Part shown: positions 34,153 through 44,200 of the stretch, in pieces
Layout: each line of letters starts with the position of its first letter
Numbering within the stretch: position 1 is the stretch's first letter
NCBI RefSeq assembly: GCF_003944755.1
Contig: NZ_RWGU01000044.1
Coordinates: 1 to 64,000, forward strand
Source: Rhodovulum robiginosum
GTDB lineage: Bacteria; Pseudomonadota; Alphaproteobacteria; Rhodobacterales; Rhodobacteraceae
DNA length: 64,000 nucleotides
Direction: 5' to 3'
Position numbers and translations under genes: made by a program
The notes under the pieces: generated by a model
Database searches by the model: none
Seen by the model: only the letters and a program-made list of their open reading frames with translations
Told to the model about the DNA's origin: nothing

Positions 34153-34938
34153 TCACCTGGTCAGCCGCGCATCCCCGGTCCGGGCCATCCCGCTGACCCT
34201 GTCGGGCATTTGCGTCAGCCCCAGTTTTTGCAGCATCCGCACCGAGCTTTCGTTTTCCGCACGCGCCATGGCATAGACCTGCCCGGCATTGTGGCGCCCG
34301 GTAATCTCGTGCAGCACGGTGCCATAGGCGATGCCCGCCAGCCCCTGCCCGCGCGCCTCGGGCGCCGTCGCGGCGAGGCCCGTCCAGGCCCATCGGTGAA
34401 AGGGCGAGTGGCGGTTATGGGGGAAATGCGCGTAGGCGGTCGACAGGATACGCCCCGAAGCGTCGGTCAGCACCGCCAGCGCGCAGGGGCCGAGCATGCC
34501 GTCGAGGAACGGCGCCGGCAGCGGCACGACCCCCTGGCCGGCCATGAACGCCTGCACCGCCCCCAGGCGGTCGCGCCGGCCGGCCTCGGCGCCGGTCACC
34601 AGGCGCAGGCCGTCGGGCGGCGCCGCGACCGGCCGCGCCGCGATGTCGGCCGGCGTGGCAGCGAAGACATCCCAGCAATCGAAGGCTGCGTTCAGCGCCG
34701 CGAACCGTGACCGGACCGTGTCGAGATCGGCCCGTGGGACGAGGCGGCAGCCGAAGAACCCGTCCTCGGCCAGAATCGCCGCGATGCGGTCCCAGCCCAG
34801 GCACGCGGGGTCGTCGCTGGTCAGCAGCCGGCCACCCTGGACGGCGCCGGGCGTGTCCATGATCTCGTCGTGAAGCGCAACGCATTTGCTCTGCAACGCG
34901 ACCTGGGCCGCGCTGCCTACATAGCCGTCGTCGTGCAT
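34153..34938 (-). CDS. GNAT-family N-acetyltransferase
   Basis: 261 aa. The C-terminal half carries the acetyl-CoA-binding motif as EARGQGLAGIAYGTVL, with the following NESSVRMLQKLGL segment of GNAT folds. The N-terminal half has no recognised domain. Substrate unknown. The ATG at 34938 has GAGGGC upstream; the open frame extends further but into the candidate small RNA terminator. Transcription from upstream on this strand should stop at 34995-35023, so it needs its own promoter between 34939 and 34994. Confidence 0.82.
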   Translation of the reverse strand: MHDDGYVGSAAQVALQSKCVALHDEIMDTPGAVQGGRLLTSDDPACLGWDRIAAILAEDGFFGCRLVPRADLDTVRSRFAALNAAFDCWDVFAATPADIAARPVAAPPDGLRLVTGAEAGRRDRLGAVQAFMAGQGVVPLPAPFLDGMLGPCALAVLTDASGRILSTAYAHFPHNRHSPFHRWAWTGLAATAPEARGQGLAGIAYGTVLHEITGRHNAGQVYAMARAENESSVRMLQKLGLTQMPDRVSGMARTGDARLTR

Positions 34939-34994
34939 GGCGTGCCCTCGTCCGCGCAGATCTAGCGTAGCATGGCCGGGCGCGGCAACGAGGC

Positions 34995-35023
34995 AAAAAA
35001 AACGCCCGCACAAGGCGGGCGTT
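34995..35023 (-). terminator. intrinsic terminator of the candidate small RNA
   Basis: On the plus strand AACGCCCGC (35001-35009) and GCGGGCGTT (35015-35023) flank ACAAG. The minus-strand RNA ends in eight U residues (35002-34995), two of them within the stem. This is among the best intrinsic terminators in the window. Confidence 0.9.
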
Positions 35024-35071
35024 AAGTTATTGAGGCAGGTTTCATACAGGCAAGAAACCTATCGAGCAGTG
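34995..35071 (-). ncRNA. candidate small regulatory RNA with its own promoter and terminator
   Basis: Reading the minus strand, a GTATAA -10-like box (35083-35078) with TTTAAC about 16 nt upstream would start a transcript near 35071. It contains a hairpin (arms AGGTTTC and GAAACCT at 35060-35037, 10-nt loop), then a single-stranded stretch. It ends in a perfect 9-bp stem of AACGCCCGC and GCGGGCGTT (35023-35001) followed by a run of U. No protein gene precedes this terminator on the minus strand, so it is best explained by a roughly 75-nt RNA. Confidence 0.6.
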
Positions 35072-35184
35072 ACTCTCTTATACGCAATCCTGCGCCCGGG
35101 TTAAAGCTAAAAGTTTGAAAACCTTGGAACACGGGCATAGTGTCCGCGCCAGCAAATGCAAGGCCGGACAGGATTGTTGCCGAA

Positions 35185-37005
35185 ATGCGCCCAGTGATTT
35201 TCGACTTTTTCCGCAGCGTCACCCTGGCCGCCGCGTTGCTTGCGGGCGCACCGGGCGCGCAGGCCGAGCCCGCCCATGGCATAGCTATGTACGGTGACCC
35301 TGCCCTGCCACCCGATTTTGTGTCGCTGCCCTACATCAACCCCGACGCGCCCAAGGGCGGGCGCATCGTCTTTGGCGAGGCCGGCGGGTTCGACAGCCTC
35401 AACCCATTCGTGCTCAAGGGCACCGCGCCCTGGGGGATGCGGGGCCAGATCTACGAAAGCCTGATGGGCCGATCCTGGGACGAGCCCTTCACCCTTTACG
35501 GGTTGCTGGCCGAATCGGTCGAGACCGGGCCCGACCGGGATTGGGTGGCGTTCACCCTGCGCCCCGAGGCGCGGTTTTCCGACGGAACGCCGGTAAGCGT
35601 CGATGATGTGTTGTGGTCGTTCGAGACGCTCGGGACAGAGGGCCACCCCCGCTATCACGGCGCCTGGAAAAAGGTCGCGCGGGCCGAGGCCACCGGACCG
35701 CGCACCGTCCGCTTCACCTTCAACACCGCCGACCGCGAATTGCCGCTGATCCTGGGCCTGCGCCCGGTGCTGCAAAAGGCGCAATGGGCAGGGCGCGATT
35801 TCGACGCCGGGGGGCTGGAGCCGCCGATCGGCACCGGGCCCTATATGCCGGGCGATTTCGAGGCCGGGCGCTACCTGACGCTGGAACGCAACCCCGATTA
35901 CTGGGGCCGCGATCTGCCCTTCAACCGCGGCCAGAACAATTTCGACGAGATCCGTTACGATTTCTTCGGCGACGGCGACGTGGTGTTCGAGGCGTTCCGC
36001 GCCGGGCAGATCGACGTCTTCCGCGAGACCAGCGCGGCGAAATGGGAAACGGCCTACGACTTTCCGGCGGTGCGCGACGGGCGGATCGTGAAATCGGTGA
36101 TCCCGCACCAGCGCCCCTCGGGTATCCGCGGGCTGGTAATGAACACCCGCCGCCCGATCTTTGCCGATTGGCGGGTGCGCGACGCGATGCTGCACGCCTT
36201 CAATTTCGAGTTCATCAACGCCACGCTGACCGGCGGCGCCGAGCCGCGCATCGCCTCGTATTTCTCCAACTCGATCCTCGGCATGCGCGACGGGCCCGCC
36301 GAGGGGCGCGTGCGCGATCTGCTGGCGCCCTTTTCCGACCAACTCCTGCCCGGCGCGCTGGAGGGCTACGGCCTGCCCGCCTCGGACGGGCGGGCCTCGA
36401 ACCGCAAGAACCTGCGCAAGGCGTTTGCCCGGCTGCAAGAGGCAGGCTGGACGGTCGACGACAAGGGCGCGCTGCGCGACGCCGGCGGCGCGCCCTTTAC
36501 CTTCGACATCCTGCTGCGGCAGGGCGCGACCGAAACCCAGCAAATCGTCGATATCTTCGCCGAACAGCTGACCCGGCTGGGCATCACCGTCAAGATCACC
36601 GCGGTCGACAGCGCGCAGTACGCCCAGCGCACCGACGGCTATGAATTCGACATGACCTTCTATCGCCGCGGCCTCACGCTGTCGCCCGGCAACGAGCAAT
36701 ATCTCTACTGGGGGGCCGAGGGCGTGACCAAGCCCGGCACCGGCAACCTGATGGGCATGGACAGCGCCGCCGCCGAGGCGATGATCGACGCGATCCTGAC
36801 GGCCGAGACGCGCGAGGGGTTCATCGCCGCCACCCGCGCGCTGGACCGGGTGCTGACCACCGGCCGCTATGTCATCCCGATCTGGTATTCGCCGGACTCG
36901 CGGCTGGCCCACGCGGCGCGGCTGCACTATCCCGAGACGATCCCGATCTACGGCGACTGGATCGGCTTTCTGCCCGACATCTGGTGGACGGAGGACACGA
37001 AATGA
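35185..37005 (+). CDS. YejA-like oligopeptide/microcin C ABC transporter substrate-binding protein
   Basis: 606 aa family 5 solute-binding protein. A signal peptide (MRPVIFDFFRSVTLAAALL...AQA) is followed by HGIAMYGDPALPPDFVSLPY and NPDAPKGGRIVF, typical of the YejA branch. The usual domain blocks run to WYSPDSRLAHAARLHYPE near the C-terminus. The partner permease and ATPase genes (yejBEF) do not follow, so it must work with a transporter encoded elsewhere. The ATG at 35185 is chosen because the signal peptide begins there; a GTG 45 nt upstream is in frame. Its stop overlaps the start of a tiny lipoprotein gene. Confidence 0.88.
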   Translation: MRPVIFDFFRSVTLAAALLAGAPGAQAEPAHGIAMYGDPALPPDFVSLPYINPDAPKGGRIVFGEAGGFDSLNPFVLKGTAPWGMRGQIYESLMGRSWDEPFTLYGLLAESVETGPDRDWVAFTLRPEARFSDGTPVSVDDVLWSFETLGTEGHPRYHGAWKKVARAEATGPRTVRFTFNTADRELPLILGLRPVLQKAQWAGRDFDAGGLEPPIGTGPYMPGDFEAGRYLTLERNPDYWGRDLPFNRGQNNFDEIRYDFFGDGDVVFEAFRAGQIDVFRETSAAKWETAYDFPAVRDGRIVKSVIPHQRPSGIRGLVMNTRRPIFADWRVRDAMLHAFNFEFINATLTGGAEPRIASYFSNSILGMRDGPAEGRVRDLLAPFSDQLLPGALEGYGLPASDGRASNRKNLRKAFARLQEAGWTVDDKGALRDAGGAPFTFDILLRQGATETQQIVDIFAEQLTRLGITVKITAVDSAQYAQRTDGYEFDMTFYRRGLTLSPGNEQYLYWGAEGVTKPGTGNLMGMDSAAAEAMIDAILTAETREGFIAATRALDRVLTTGRYVIPIWYSPDSRLAHAARLHYPETIPIYGDWIGFLPDIWWTEDTK

Positions 37006-37115
37006 CCCGCATCGCGCTGATCTTCGCGCTTCTGGCGCTGGCGGCCTGTGCCACCGTCGAGGGCGTGGGCGAGGATATCTCAGCGGGCGCCCGCACCGTG
37101 CGCAGCGCGTTCTGA
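37002..37115 (+). CDS. small entericidin-like lipoprotein
   Basis: 37 aa. A hydrophobic signal ends in a lipobox (LALAAC, cysteine at residue 15), followed by ATVEGVGEDISAGARTVRSAF. This matches the entericidin A/B family of very short outer-membrane or inner-membrane lipoproteins, whose conserved core is a VxGxGxDI-type motif. The start overlaps the stop of the peptide-binding protein gene (ATGA), so translation is coupled. Function in envelope homeostasis is a family-level statement; the coupling to a binding protein is unusual. Confidence 0.8.
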   Translation: MTRIALIFALLALAACATVEGVGEDISAGARTVRSAF

Positions 37116-37172
37116 CCCGGGCGGGGCGGCGGCATCTTGCGCCCCGCCCCGCCCGCCGCTAGCACGGCGCCC

Positions 37173-38702
37173 ATGGATGCAATCTTCGACGAGGGGCCGC
37201 CGCCGCCCTGCCCCGCCCCGTTCAACCTGGCGGCCTATGTCCTGGCCCCGGCCGCGCGCCAGCCCGAAAAGGTAGCGCTGGCGGTGCTCTCTCGGTCCGG
37301 CGCGGAAAGATGGAGCTATGCCCGGCTGGAGCGCGCCGTCCTGGGTCTGGCAGGTGCGCTTCTGGCGCAGGGTCTGGCGCCCGGCGCGCATGTCCTGATG
37401 CGGCTGGGCAACGGGGTGGAATTTCCCATCGCCTTTCTAGGTGCCATCGCCGCGGGGCTGGTGCCGGTGCCCACCTCGGCGCAGCTGACCGGCCCCGAGA
37501 TCGCCAAGCTGGCCGCGGAAATCGAGCCTGCGCTGATCCTGGCCGGCCCCGGCATCGCCCTGCCCGACACCCCGTCCTGCCCGGTGGCCGATCTGGACAC
37601 GCTGCGCGGCTGGTTCGGCCATGCGCCGGCCGCGTATGCGCCGGGCGATCCGGACCGCGCCGCCTACGTCGTCTACACCTCGGGCACCTCGGGCCGGCCG
37701 CGGGGCGTGATCCACGCGCACCGCGCCGTCTGGGCGCGCCGGATGATGTGGCAGGGCTGGTACGGCCTGACCGGTGACGACCGGCTGCTGCACGCCGGCG
37801 CCTTCAACTGGACCTTCACGCTGGGCACCGGGCTGTTGGACCCGTGGTCGGCGGGGGCGACCGCGCTGATCCCGGCCGAGGACGTCGCGCCGGGGATGCT
37901 GCCGCTCTTGATCAAGCGGCACGACGCGACGATCTTTGCCGCCGCCCCCGGCGTCTACCGGCAGATGCTGAAAGACCCGCCCGCGCTGACCTTCCCCAGG
38001 CTGCGCCACGGCCTGTCGGCGGGGGAAAAGCTGCCCGAGGCCACGCGGGCGGCCTGGGCCGATGCCACCGGCACGAAGGTTTACGAGGCGCTGGGCATGT
38101 CGGAATGTTCGACCTTCGTCTCGGGCAGCCCGGCCCGGCCGGCGCCGCTGCCCGCATCGGGCTATCCCCAGCCGGGCCGCCGCATCGCCGTGCTGGGCCA
38201 GGGCCACGCGCCCGTTGCCCGTGGCAAACCGGGGCAACTGGCGGTCTCGACCCGCGATCCGGGGCTGATGCTGGGCTATCTGCGCGCCGAGGCGGAAACA
38301 AAGGCGCGGTTTGCGGGCGAATGGTTCCTGACCGGCGACATGGTCGAGATGGCCGAGGACGGCGCGATCACCTATCTTGGCCGGGCCGACGACATGCTCA
38401 ACGCGGGCGGCGTGCGGGTTTCGCCGCTGGAGGTGGAGCGCGCGCTGCTGGACCACCCCGCCGTGGACGAGGTCGCCGCCACGGAGGTGACGGTCAAGGC
38501 CGATACCACCGTGATCGCCGCGTTTTACGTCGGCGCCGAGGCCGACGAGGCGGGCCTTGCCGCCTTTGCCGCGGAGCGCCTGGCGCGCTACAAGCAGCCG
38601 CGGCTCTATGTGCGGCTCGACGCGCTGCCCAAGGGGGCCAACGGCAAGCTCAACCGCCGGCTGATCCGGCAGACCTACGAGGCCGACCATGCTCAAGCTT
38701 GA
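37173..38702 (+). CDS. AMP-dependent acyl-CoA synthetase/ligase (benzoate-CoA ligase-like)
   Basis: 509 aa ANL-superfamily enzyme. The ATP-binding P-loop is YTSGTSGRPRGV, the A5 region KVYEALGMSECS, the hinge region YLGRADDMLNAGGVRVSPLEVE, and the catalytic lysine of the C-terminal domain is in PKGANGKLNRR. It activates a carboxylic acid to an acyl-AMP and then the CoA thioester. Overall it resembles aryl- or short-chain acyl-CoA ligases, but the substrate is not assignable. It ends inside the start of the DsbA-like gene (14-nt overlap). Confidence 0.88.
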   Translation: MDAIFDEGPPPPCPAPFNLAAYVLAPAARQPEKVALAVLSRSGAERWSYARLERAVLGLAGALLAQGLAPGAHVLMRLGNGVEFPIAFLGAIAAGLVPVPTSAQLTGPEIAKLAAEIEPALILAGPGIALPDTPSCPVADLDTLRGWFGHAPAAYAPGDPDRAAYVVYTSGTSGRPRGVIHAHRAVWARRMMWQGWYGLTGDDRLLHAGAFNWTFTLGTGLLDPWSAGATALIPAEDVAPGMLPLLIKRHDATIFAAAPGVYRQMLKDPPALTFPRLRHGLSAGEKLPEATRAAWADATGTKVYEALGMSECSTFVSGSPARPAPLPASGYPQPGRRIAVLGQGHAPVARGKPGQLAVSTRDPGLMLGYLRAEAETKARFAGEWFLTGDMVEMAEDGAITYLGRADDMLNAGGVRVSPLEVERALLDHPAVDEVAATEVTVKADTTVIAAFYVGAEADEAGLAAFAAERLARYKQPRLYVRLDALPKGANGKLNRRLIRQTYEADHAQA

Positions 38703-39345
38703 TATCCTGGCCGACCCGATCTGCCCCTGGTGCTATATCGGCAAGGCGCAGCTCGACGCGGCGCTGGCGGCACATCCCGACCATCCCTTCACCATCGAGT
38801 GGCACCCGTTCCAGCTCAACCCCGACATGCCCGCTTGCGGCATGGACCGCGCCGCCTACCTCGAGGCCAAGTTCGGCGGCAAGGAAAACGCGGCCAAGGT
38901 CTATGCCAATATCGACAGCCACGCCCGCGAGGCGGGGATCGAGATCGACTGGGCGGCGATCGCCCGCACGCCCAACACGCTGGACGCCCACCGTCTGATC
39001 CACTGGGCCGGGATCGAGCTGCGCCAGCACGCCACCGTGGCCGCGCTCTACGAGGCCTATTTCCACAAGGGCGAGGATATCGGCGACCATGCCGTGCTGG
39101 CCGAGGTTGCCGGGCGTGCGGGGCTCGACGCCGCGGCCATCGCCCGGCTTCTGGCGTCGGAAGCCGACAAGGACCAGATCCGCGAGCGCGACGCCCATGC
39201 CCGCGCCCGCGGCGTGACCGGTGTGCCCACCTTCATCGTGGCCAACGCCCATGTCCTGACCGGGGCCCAGCCGACCGAGCTGTGGAACCAGGCCATCGCC
39301 GAGGTCGAAGAGATGCGCGACCTCCCCCCGCAAGGGCACGCCTGA
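38689..39345 (+). CDS. DsbA-family protein, FrnE-like
   Basis: 218 aa thioredoxin-fold protein. The active site CPWC is at residues 12-15, followed by YIGKAQLDAAL. The C-terminal GVTGVPTFIVANAHVLTGAQP contains the cis-proline loop (GVPTF). No signal peptide is present, so it is cytosolic, as for FrnE and related 2-hydroxychromene-carboxylate isomerase-like oxidoreductases. It overlaps the acyl-CoA ligase gene and is likely co-expressed with it. Confidence 0.9.
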   Translation: MLKLDILADPICPWCYIGKAQLDAALAAHPDHPFTIEWHPFQLNPDMPACGMDRAAYLEAKFGGKENAAKVYANIDSHAREAGIEIDWAAIARTPNTLDAHRLIHWAGIELRQHATVAALYEAYFHKGEDIGDHAVLAEVAGRAGLDAAAIARLLASEADKDQIRERDAHARARGVTGVPTFIVANAHVLTGAQPTELWNQAIAEVEEMRDLPPQGHA

Positions 39346-39505
39346 ACAGCGCGTGTGCGCCGATTGTGCCTTGCACCGGGCAGGCCCGTGTGATCGGTAA
39401 ACGGCTATAGCGCGGCCTTGGTGCCGCCCCTCCTGTCCTTCCCGACCGTTCGCCGGTGCCGTTCGCAGGCCGCCCGTGCAACGGACTGACGCCGCCGGAG
39501 CCCCG

Positions 39506-40732
39506 ATGGTCGACCAACGCGCCCCAGGCGCTGCATCCGAACCCGAACGCCTCGGCCGTGTCGAGTTCATCGCGATGACGGCGCTGCTGTTCGCCACGGT
39601 GGCGTTCTCCATCGACGCGATGCTGCCCGCCCTGCCCCAGATCGGGCGCGAACTGACCCCCGACAACCCCAACCACGCGCAATTCATCATCACCAGCTTC
39701 GCCTTCGGCATCGGCATCGGCACGCTGGTGGCCGGGCCGCTGTCGGACAGTTTCGGCCGCAAGCCGGTGATCCTGTCGGGCGCGCTGCTTTACATGGCCG
39801 GGGCCGCGCTGGCGGGCCTCGCGCAAAGCCTGGAACTGGTGCTTTTGGGCCGGGTCGTACAGGGCCTGGGCGCAGCAGCGCCGCGGGTGGTGGCGCTGGC
39901 GGTTGTGCGCGACCTGTTTTCCGGGCGCGAGATGGCGCGCATCGTCTCGTTCGTGATGATGATCTTCACCCTGCTGCCGGCGATCGCCCCCAGCGTGGGC
40001 GCGGGCATCATCGCGCTTGTCGGCTGGCGCGGCATCTTCGGGGTGTTCCTGGTCTTCTCTCTGGTCTCGGTCAGCTGGTTCGCGATCCGCCAGGCCGAGA
40101 CATTGCCGCCGGCACGCCGCCTTCCACTGCGGCTGACGCCGCTGGCCGCCGCCGCACGCGAGGTTTTCGCCGACAAGGTGGCCCGCACCGCGACGCTGGT
40201 GCAGGCGCTTGTCTTTTCGCTGCTGTTCATGAACCTCTCGTCGGTTCAGCAGGTCTTCGACATCCATTTCGGGCGCGGGCCGGCCTTCCCCTACTGGTTC
40301 GCCTTCATCGCCGTCATCGCCGGCAGCGCGAGCTTTCTCAACGCGATGCTGGTGGGCCGGCTGGGCATGCGCTACCTCATCCGCCGGGCGCTAAGCGTTC
40401 AGGTGGTGCTGTCGGGCACGATGGCGACGATGTACTGGGCCGGGCTTTGGCCCGATTGGGCCGAGTTTCCGGCCTACGTGCTGTGGTCGATCACCGTCTT
40501 CGGCCTGCTTGGGCTGACCATCGGTAATCTCAACGCCCTGGCGATGGAGCCGCTGGGCCATATCGCAGGCATGGCCGCCTCGATCATCGGCGCGATTGCC
40601 ACCGTGGGCTCGGTGCTGCTGGCCGTCCCGGTGGGCCAGATGTTCGACGGCACGCCCCGGCCGCTGGTGACCGGGGCGTTTCTGGCGGTCGTGGCCGCGC
40701 TGGTGCTGATGCGGCGGCTACCCGAACGCTGA
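39506..40732 (+). CDS. MFS multidrug efflux transporter (Bcr/CflA type)
   Basis: 408 aa with about 12 membrane helices. Motif A appears as GPLSDSFGRKPVIL between helices 2 and 3. The first helix contains SIDAMLPALPQIGREL, characteristic of the DHA1 Bcr/CflA drug:H+ antiporters. The ATG at 39506 has GGAG five nt upstream. Substrates cannot be predicted. The gene ends 5 nt before the convergent GYD gene. Confidence 0.9.
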   Translation: MVDQRAPGAASEPERLGRVEFIAMTALLFATVAFSIDAMLPALPQIGRELTPDNPNHAQFIITSFAFGIGIGTLVAGPLSDSFGRKPVILSGALLYMAGAALAGLAQSLELVLLGRVVQGLGAAAPRVVALAVVRDLFSGREMARIVSFVMMIFTLLPAIAPSVGAGIIALVGWRGIFGVFLVFSLVSVSWFAIRQAETLPPARRLPLRLTPLAAAAREVFADKVARTATLVQALVFSLLFMNLSSVQQVFDIHFGRGPAFPYWFAFIAVIAGSASFLNAMLVGRLGMRYLIRRALSVQVVLSGTMATMYWAGLWPDWAEFPAYVLWSITVFGLLGLTIGNLNALAMEPLGHIAGMAASIIGAIATVGSVLLAVPVGQMFDGTPRPLVTGAFLAVVAALVLMRRLPER

Positions 40733-40737
40733 GGCGC

Positions 40738-41070
40738 TCAGCCGCCAGCGGGCACGAAACTGTCGCGCAGCGATTTGGCCTTCTCCATCGCCTTGACCGA
40801 ATCCTCCACGCTCAGCAAAACGGTGGTCTGCATCCGCGACAGCGTACCGCTGGCGCCGATCGTCAGAAGTGCCGCGGCCCCATCGACATTGCTGGGGAAG
40901 CTCACCAGCGCCACCCCGTCGAACTCGCCGAAGGTGAAATACATTTCTTCCATCTTGCCGCCCGCGGCCTCGATCACCTTCGACACCGCCTCGCGCCGGT
41001 TTTGCGGCTTGTCGACAAGCGCCTTGATCGCATCGCCCGAATAGCTGAACTGGGTCATGTGCGTGGCCAT
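40738..41070 (-). CDS. GYD domain protein
   Basis: 110 aa. The FSYSGDAIKALVDKPQNR start and FGEFDGVALVSFPSNVDGAAALL middle match the GYD family (dimeric ferredoxin-like alpha/beta fold). The family takes its name from a Gly-Tyr-Asp motif that appears here as GEFDG. Function unknown. The ATG at 41070 has GGGGGA upstream; in-frame codons further upstream are not convincing. Confidence 0.85.
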   Translation of the reverse strand: MATHMTQFSYSGDAIKALVDKPQNRREAVSKVIEAAGGKMEEMYFTFGEFDGVALVSFPSNVDGAAALLTIGASGTLSRMQTTVLLSVEDSVKAMEKAKSLRDSFVPAGG

Positions 41071-41209
41071 GACGTCCCCCTTTGTTTTGATTTCTCGTTG
41101 GTCTTGCGGCGGGATCATAGCACAGATGCGGCGATGCGTCGCATATCGCGCGACGCCGTTCATGCGCGCGGGAAATTCTCCAGAACCCTTGCAGCGGGTT
41201 TTTCGCCCG

Positions 41210-44200
41210 TTACCCGGCCTTGACCTTTTCGGCCAGGTCGCGCGCGATGGCGAAGGCGCCCTTGATCTTGTCGCTGTCCTTCTTCCAGTCCCGGCGCAGG
41301 ACGATCTTGTTGTCCTTGACCTTGGCCAGCCCCTGCTGCGCCCCGATGAACTCTACCAGCCCCTTGGGATTGGCAAACTTGTCGTTGTGGAACTGGATCG
41401 TCGCCCCCTTGGGCCCGCCATCCAGCCGGGCGATGCCGGCGCGTTTGCACATGGCCTTGATGCGCACGATCAGCAGCAGCGTGTTGACCTCTTTCGGCAG
41501 CTTGCCGAAACGGTCGATCAACTCGGCGGCGAAGCCTTCCAGCTCGACCTTGGTGGCCAGCCCCGAAAGCCGCCGGTAAAGCCCCAGCCGCACGTCGAGA
41601 TCGGGGACGAACGTGTCGGGGATCAGCACCGGGACGCCGAGGTTGATCTGCGGCGACCAGTCCTCGTCGGCCTCGCTCAGCCCCTCCATCTCGCCCGCCT
41701 TGATCTTGGCGATCGCCTCTTCCAGCATCGACTGGTAAAGCTCGAACCCGACCTCGCGCACGTGCCCCGACTGTTCCTCGCCGATCAGGTTGCCGGCGCC
41801 GCGGATGTCGAGATCCTGGCTGGCCAGGGTGAACCCCGCCCCCAGCGTGTCGAGGCTGCCCAGCACGCGCAGCCGCTTTTGCGCCGTGGGCGTGAGCGGG
41901 GCGCGGGGTTTCGTCGTCAGATAGGCATAGGCGCGGGTCTTTGCCCGGCCCACCCGGCCGCGGATCTGGTAGAGCTGGGCGAGGCCGAACATGTCGGCGC
42001 GATGCACGATCATCGTGTTGGCGGTGGGGATATCCAGCCCCGATTCGACGATGGTGGTGGCGAGCAGCACGTCGAACTTGCCGTCGTAAAACGCGTTCAT
42101 CCGGTCATCCAGCTCGCCGGCGGCCATCTGGCCGTGGGCGACGACAAAGCTGACCTCGGGCACTTGGTCGCGCAGGAACTCTTCCATCTCGGACAGGTCC
42201 TTGATGCGCGGGACCACGAAAAAGCTCTGCCCGCCGCGATAATGCTCGCGCAAGAGCGCCTCGCGCACCGTTACCGTGTCGAATTCGCCCACATAGGTGC
42301 GGATCGACAGCCGGTCGACCGGCGGCGTGCCGATGATCGAGAGATCGCGCACGCCGGTCAGGCTCATCTGCAGGGTGCGGGGGATCGGTGTGGCCGTCAG
42401 CGTCAGCACATGCACGTCCGAGCGCATCTGTTTCAGCCGTTCCTTGTGGGAGACGCCGAAATGCTGTTCCTCGTCGATGATCAAGAGGCCGAGATTCTTG
42501 ACGCGGATGTTTTTCGCCAACAGCGCATGGGTGCCGATGCAGATATCGACCGTGCCCTCGGCCAGCCCCGCCCGCGTCTGCGTGGCCTCTTTCTGGCCGA
42601 CGAAGCGCGAAAGTTGGCGCACCTCGAGCGGAAAGCCGCGGAAGCGGTCGCGAAAGCTCTTGGCATGCTGCCGGGCCAGCAGCGTTGTCGGCGCGATCAC
42701 CGCCACCTGCACCCCGGACATGGCCGCGACGAAGGCCGCGCGCATGGCGACCTCGGTCTTGCCAAAGCCCACATCGCCGCAGATCAGCCGGTCCATCGGG
42801 GTGCCGCTGGCGATGTCGGTCAGCACGTCCTCGATGGCCGCGAGCTGGTCGTCGGTTTCCTGGTAGGGAAAGCGGGCCGAGAACGCCTCCCACATGTGGT
42901 GGTTGGGCTCGAGGATCGGCGCGGTGCGCAGCGCGCGCTCGGCGGCCACCCGGATCAGCTTGTCGGCGATCTGGCGGATGCGTTCCTTGAGCTTGGCCTT
43001 CTTGGCCTGCCACGCCCCGCCGCCCAGCTTGTCCAGCAGCCCTTCCTCATGCCCGTAGCGGCTGAGCAGCTCGATATTTTCCACCGGCAGGAACAGCCGG
43101 TCGCCGCCGGCATATTCCAGCGCAAGGCATTCATGCGGCGCGCCGGCGGCGGTGATGGTTTCCAGCCCGTTATAGCGCCCCACCCCGTGCTCGACATGCA
43201 CCACCAGGTCGCCGGGCGACAACGTCTGAGCTTCGGTCAGGAAGTTCTCGGCCCGCCGGCGTTTTTTCGGCGCGCGGATCAGCCGGTCGCCCAGCACGTC
43301 CTGTTCCGAGATCACCGTGATGCCGGGCCCGTGGAAGCCGTGTTCCAGCGCCCAGACGGTCAGGTAGAGCCCGCGGGGCTCGACCACATCGCGGATATCG
43401 GCGGCGGGCCGGGCGTCGACCACGCCCTCATCCTCCAAAAGCCCGGTCAAACGCTCGCGCGCGCCCTCGGAATACGAGGCGACGACGACGGCACCCTCGG
43501 CGCGGCGCGCATCAATATGATCCTTCAACGCGCTGAAAAGGCTGACCTGTTCCAGCTTGCGCTCGGGCGCGAAATTGCGCCCGATGCGGCCGCCCGCATC
43601 GGTCACGCCCGGCCCGGTGCCCTGCGGCAGCGGCGCCAGCTGCACGACCCGGTGTCCGGCGACCGCCCGATCCCACCCGGCATCGTCGAGATACATCAGA
43701 TGCGGCGGACAGGGCTTGTAGACGGTGTCCATCCGCCCCTTCTGGGCCATCGCCTCGACCCGCGTGTCGTACTGGTCCTCGATGCTGGCCCAGCGGGCCA
43801 GCCGCGCGGGTGTGACCTGATCGTCGAGAAAGACGCTCGCGTCGGGCAGATAGTCGAACAGCGTCTCCAGCCGCTCGTGAAAGAACGGCAGCCAATGCTC
43901 GATGCCGGCATGTTTGCGCCCGGCGCTGACGGCCTCGTAGAGCGGATCGTCCGTGCCCGCCGCGCCGAACTCGATACGGTAATTCTGGCGAAACCGGGTG
44001 ATCGCCGCCTCGTCGAGGATCACCTCGGAGACCGGCGCAAGCTCTACCCGGTCCAGCTTTTCGGTGGTGCGCTGGGTGGCCGGGTCGAACCGCCGGGCGC
44101 CGTCCAGCACATCGCCGAAGAAATCCAGCCGCACCGGCCCCGCCTCGCCGGGCGGGTAGATATCGACGATGCCGCCGCGCACGGCGTAATCGCCGGGCTC

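Noticed and set aside
35022-35282. An 86-codon minus-strand frame upstream of the strong terminator at 34995-35023
   Set aside because: It would explain the terminator, but it is antisense to the YejA-like signal peptide, has no ribosome site and its composition is not protein-like; a small RNA is the better explanation.
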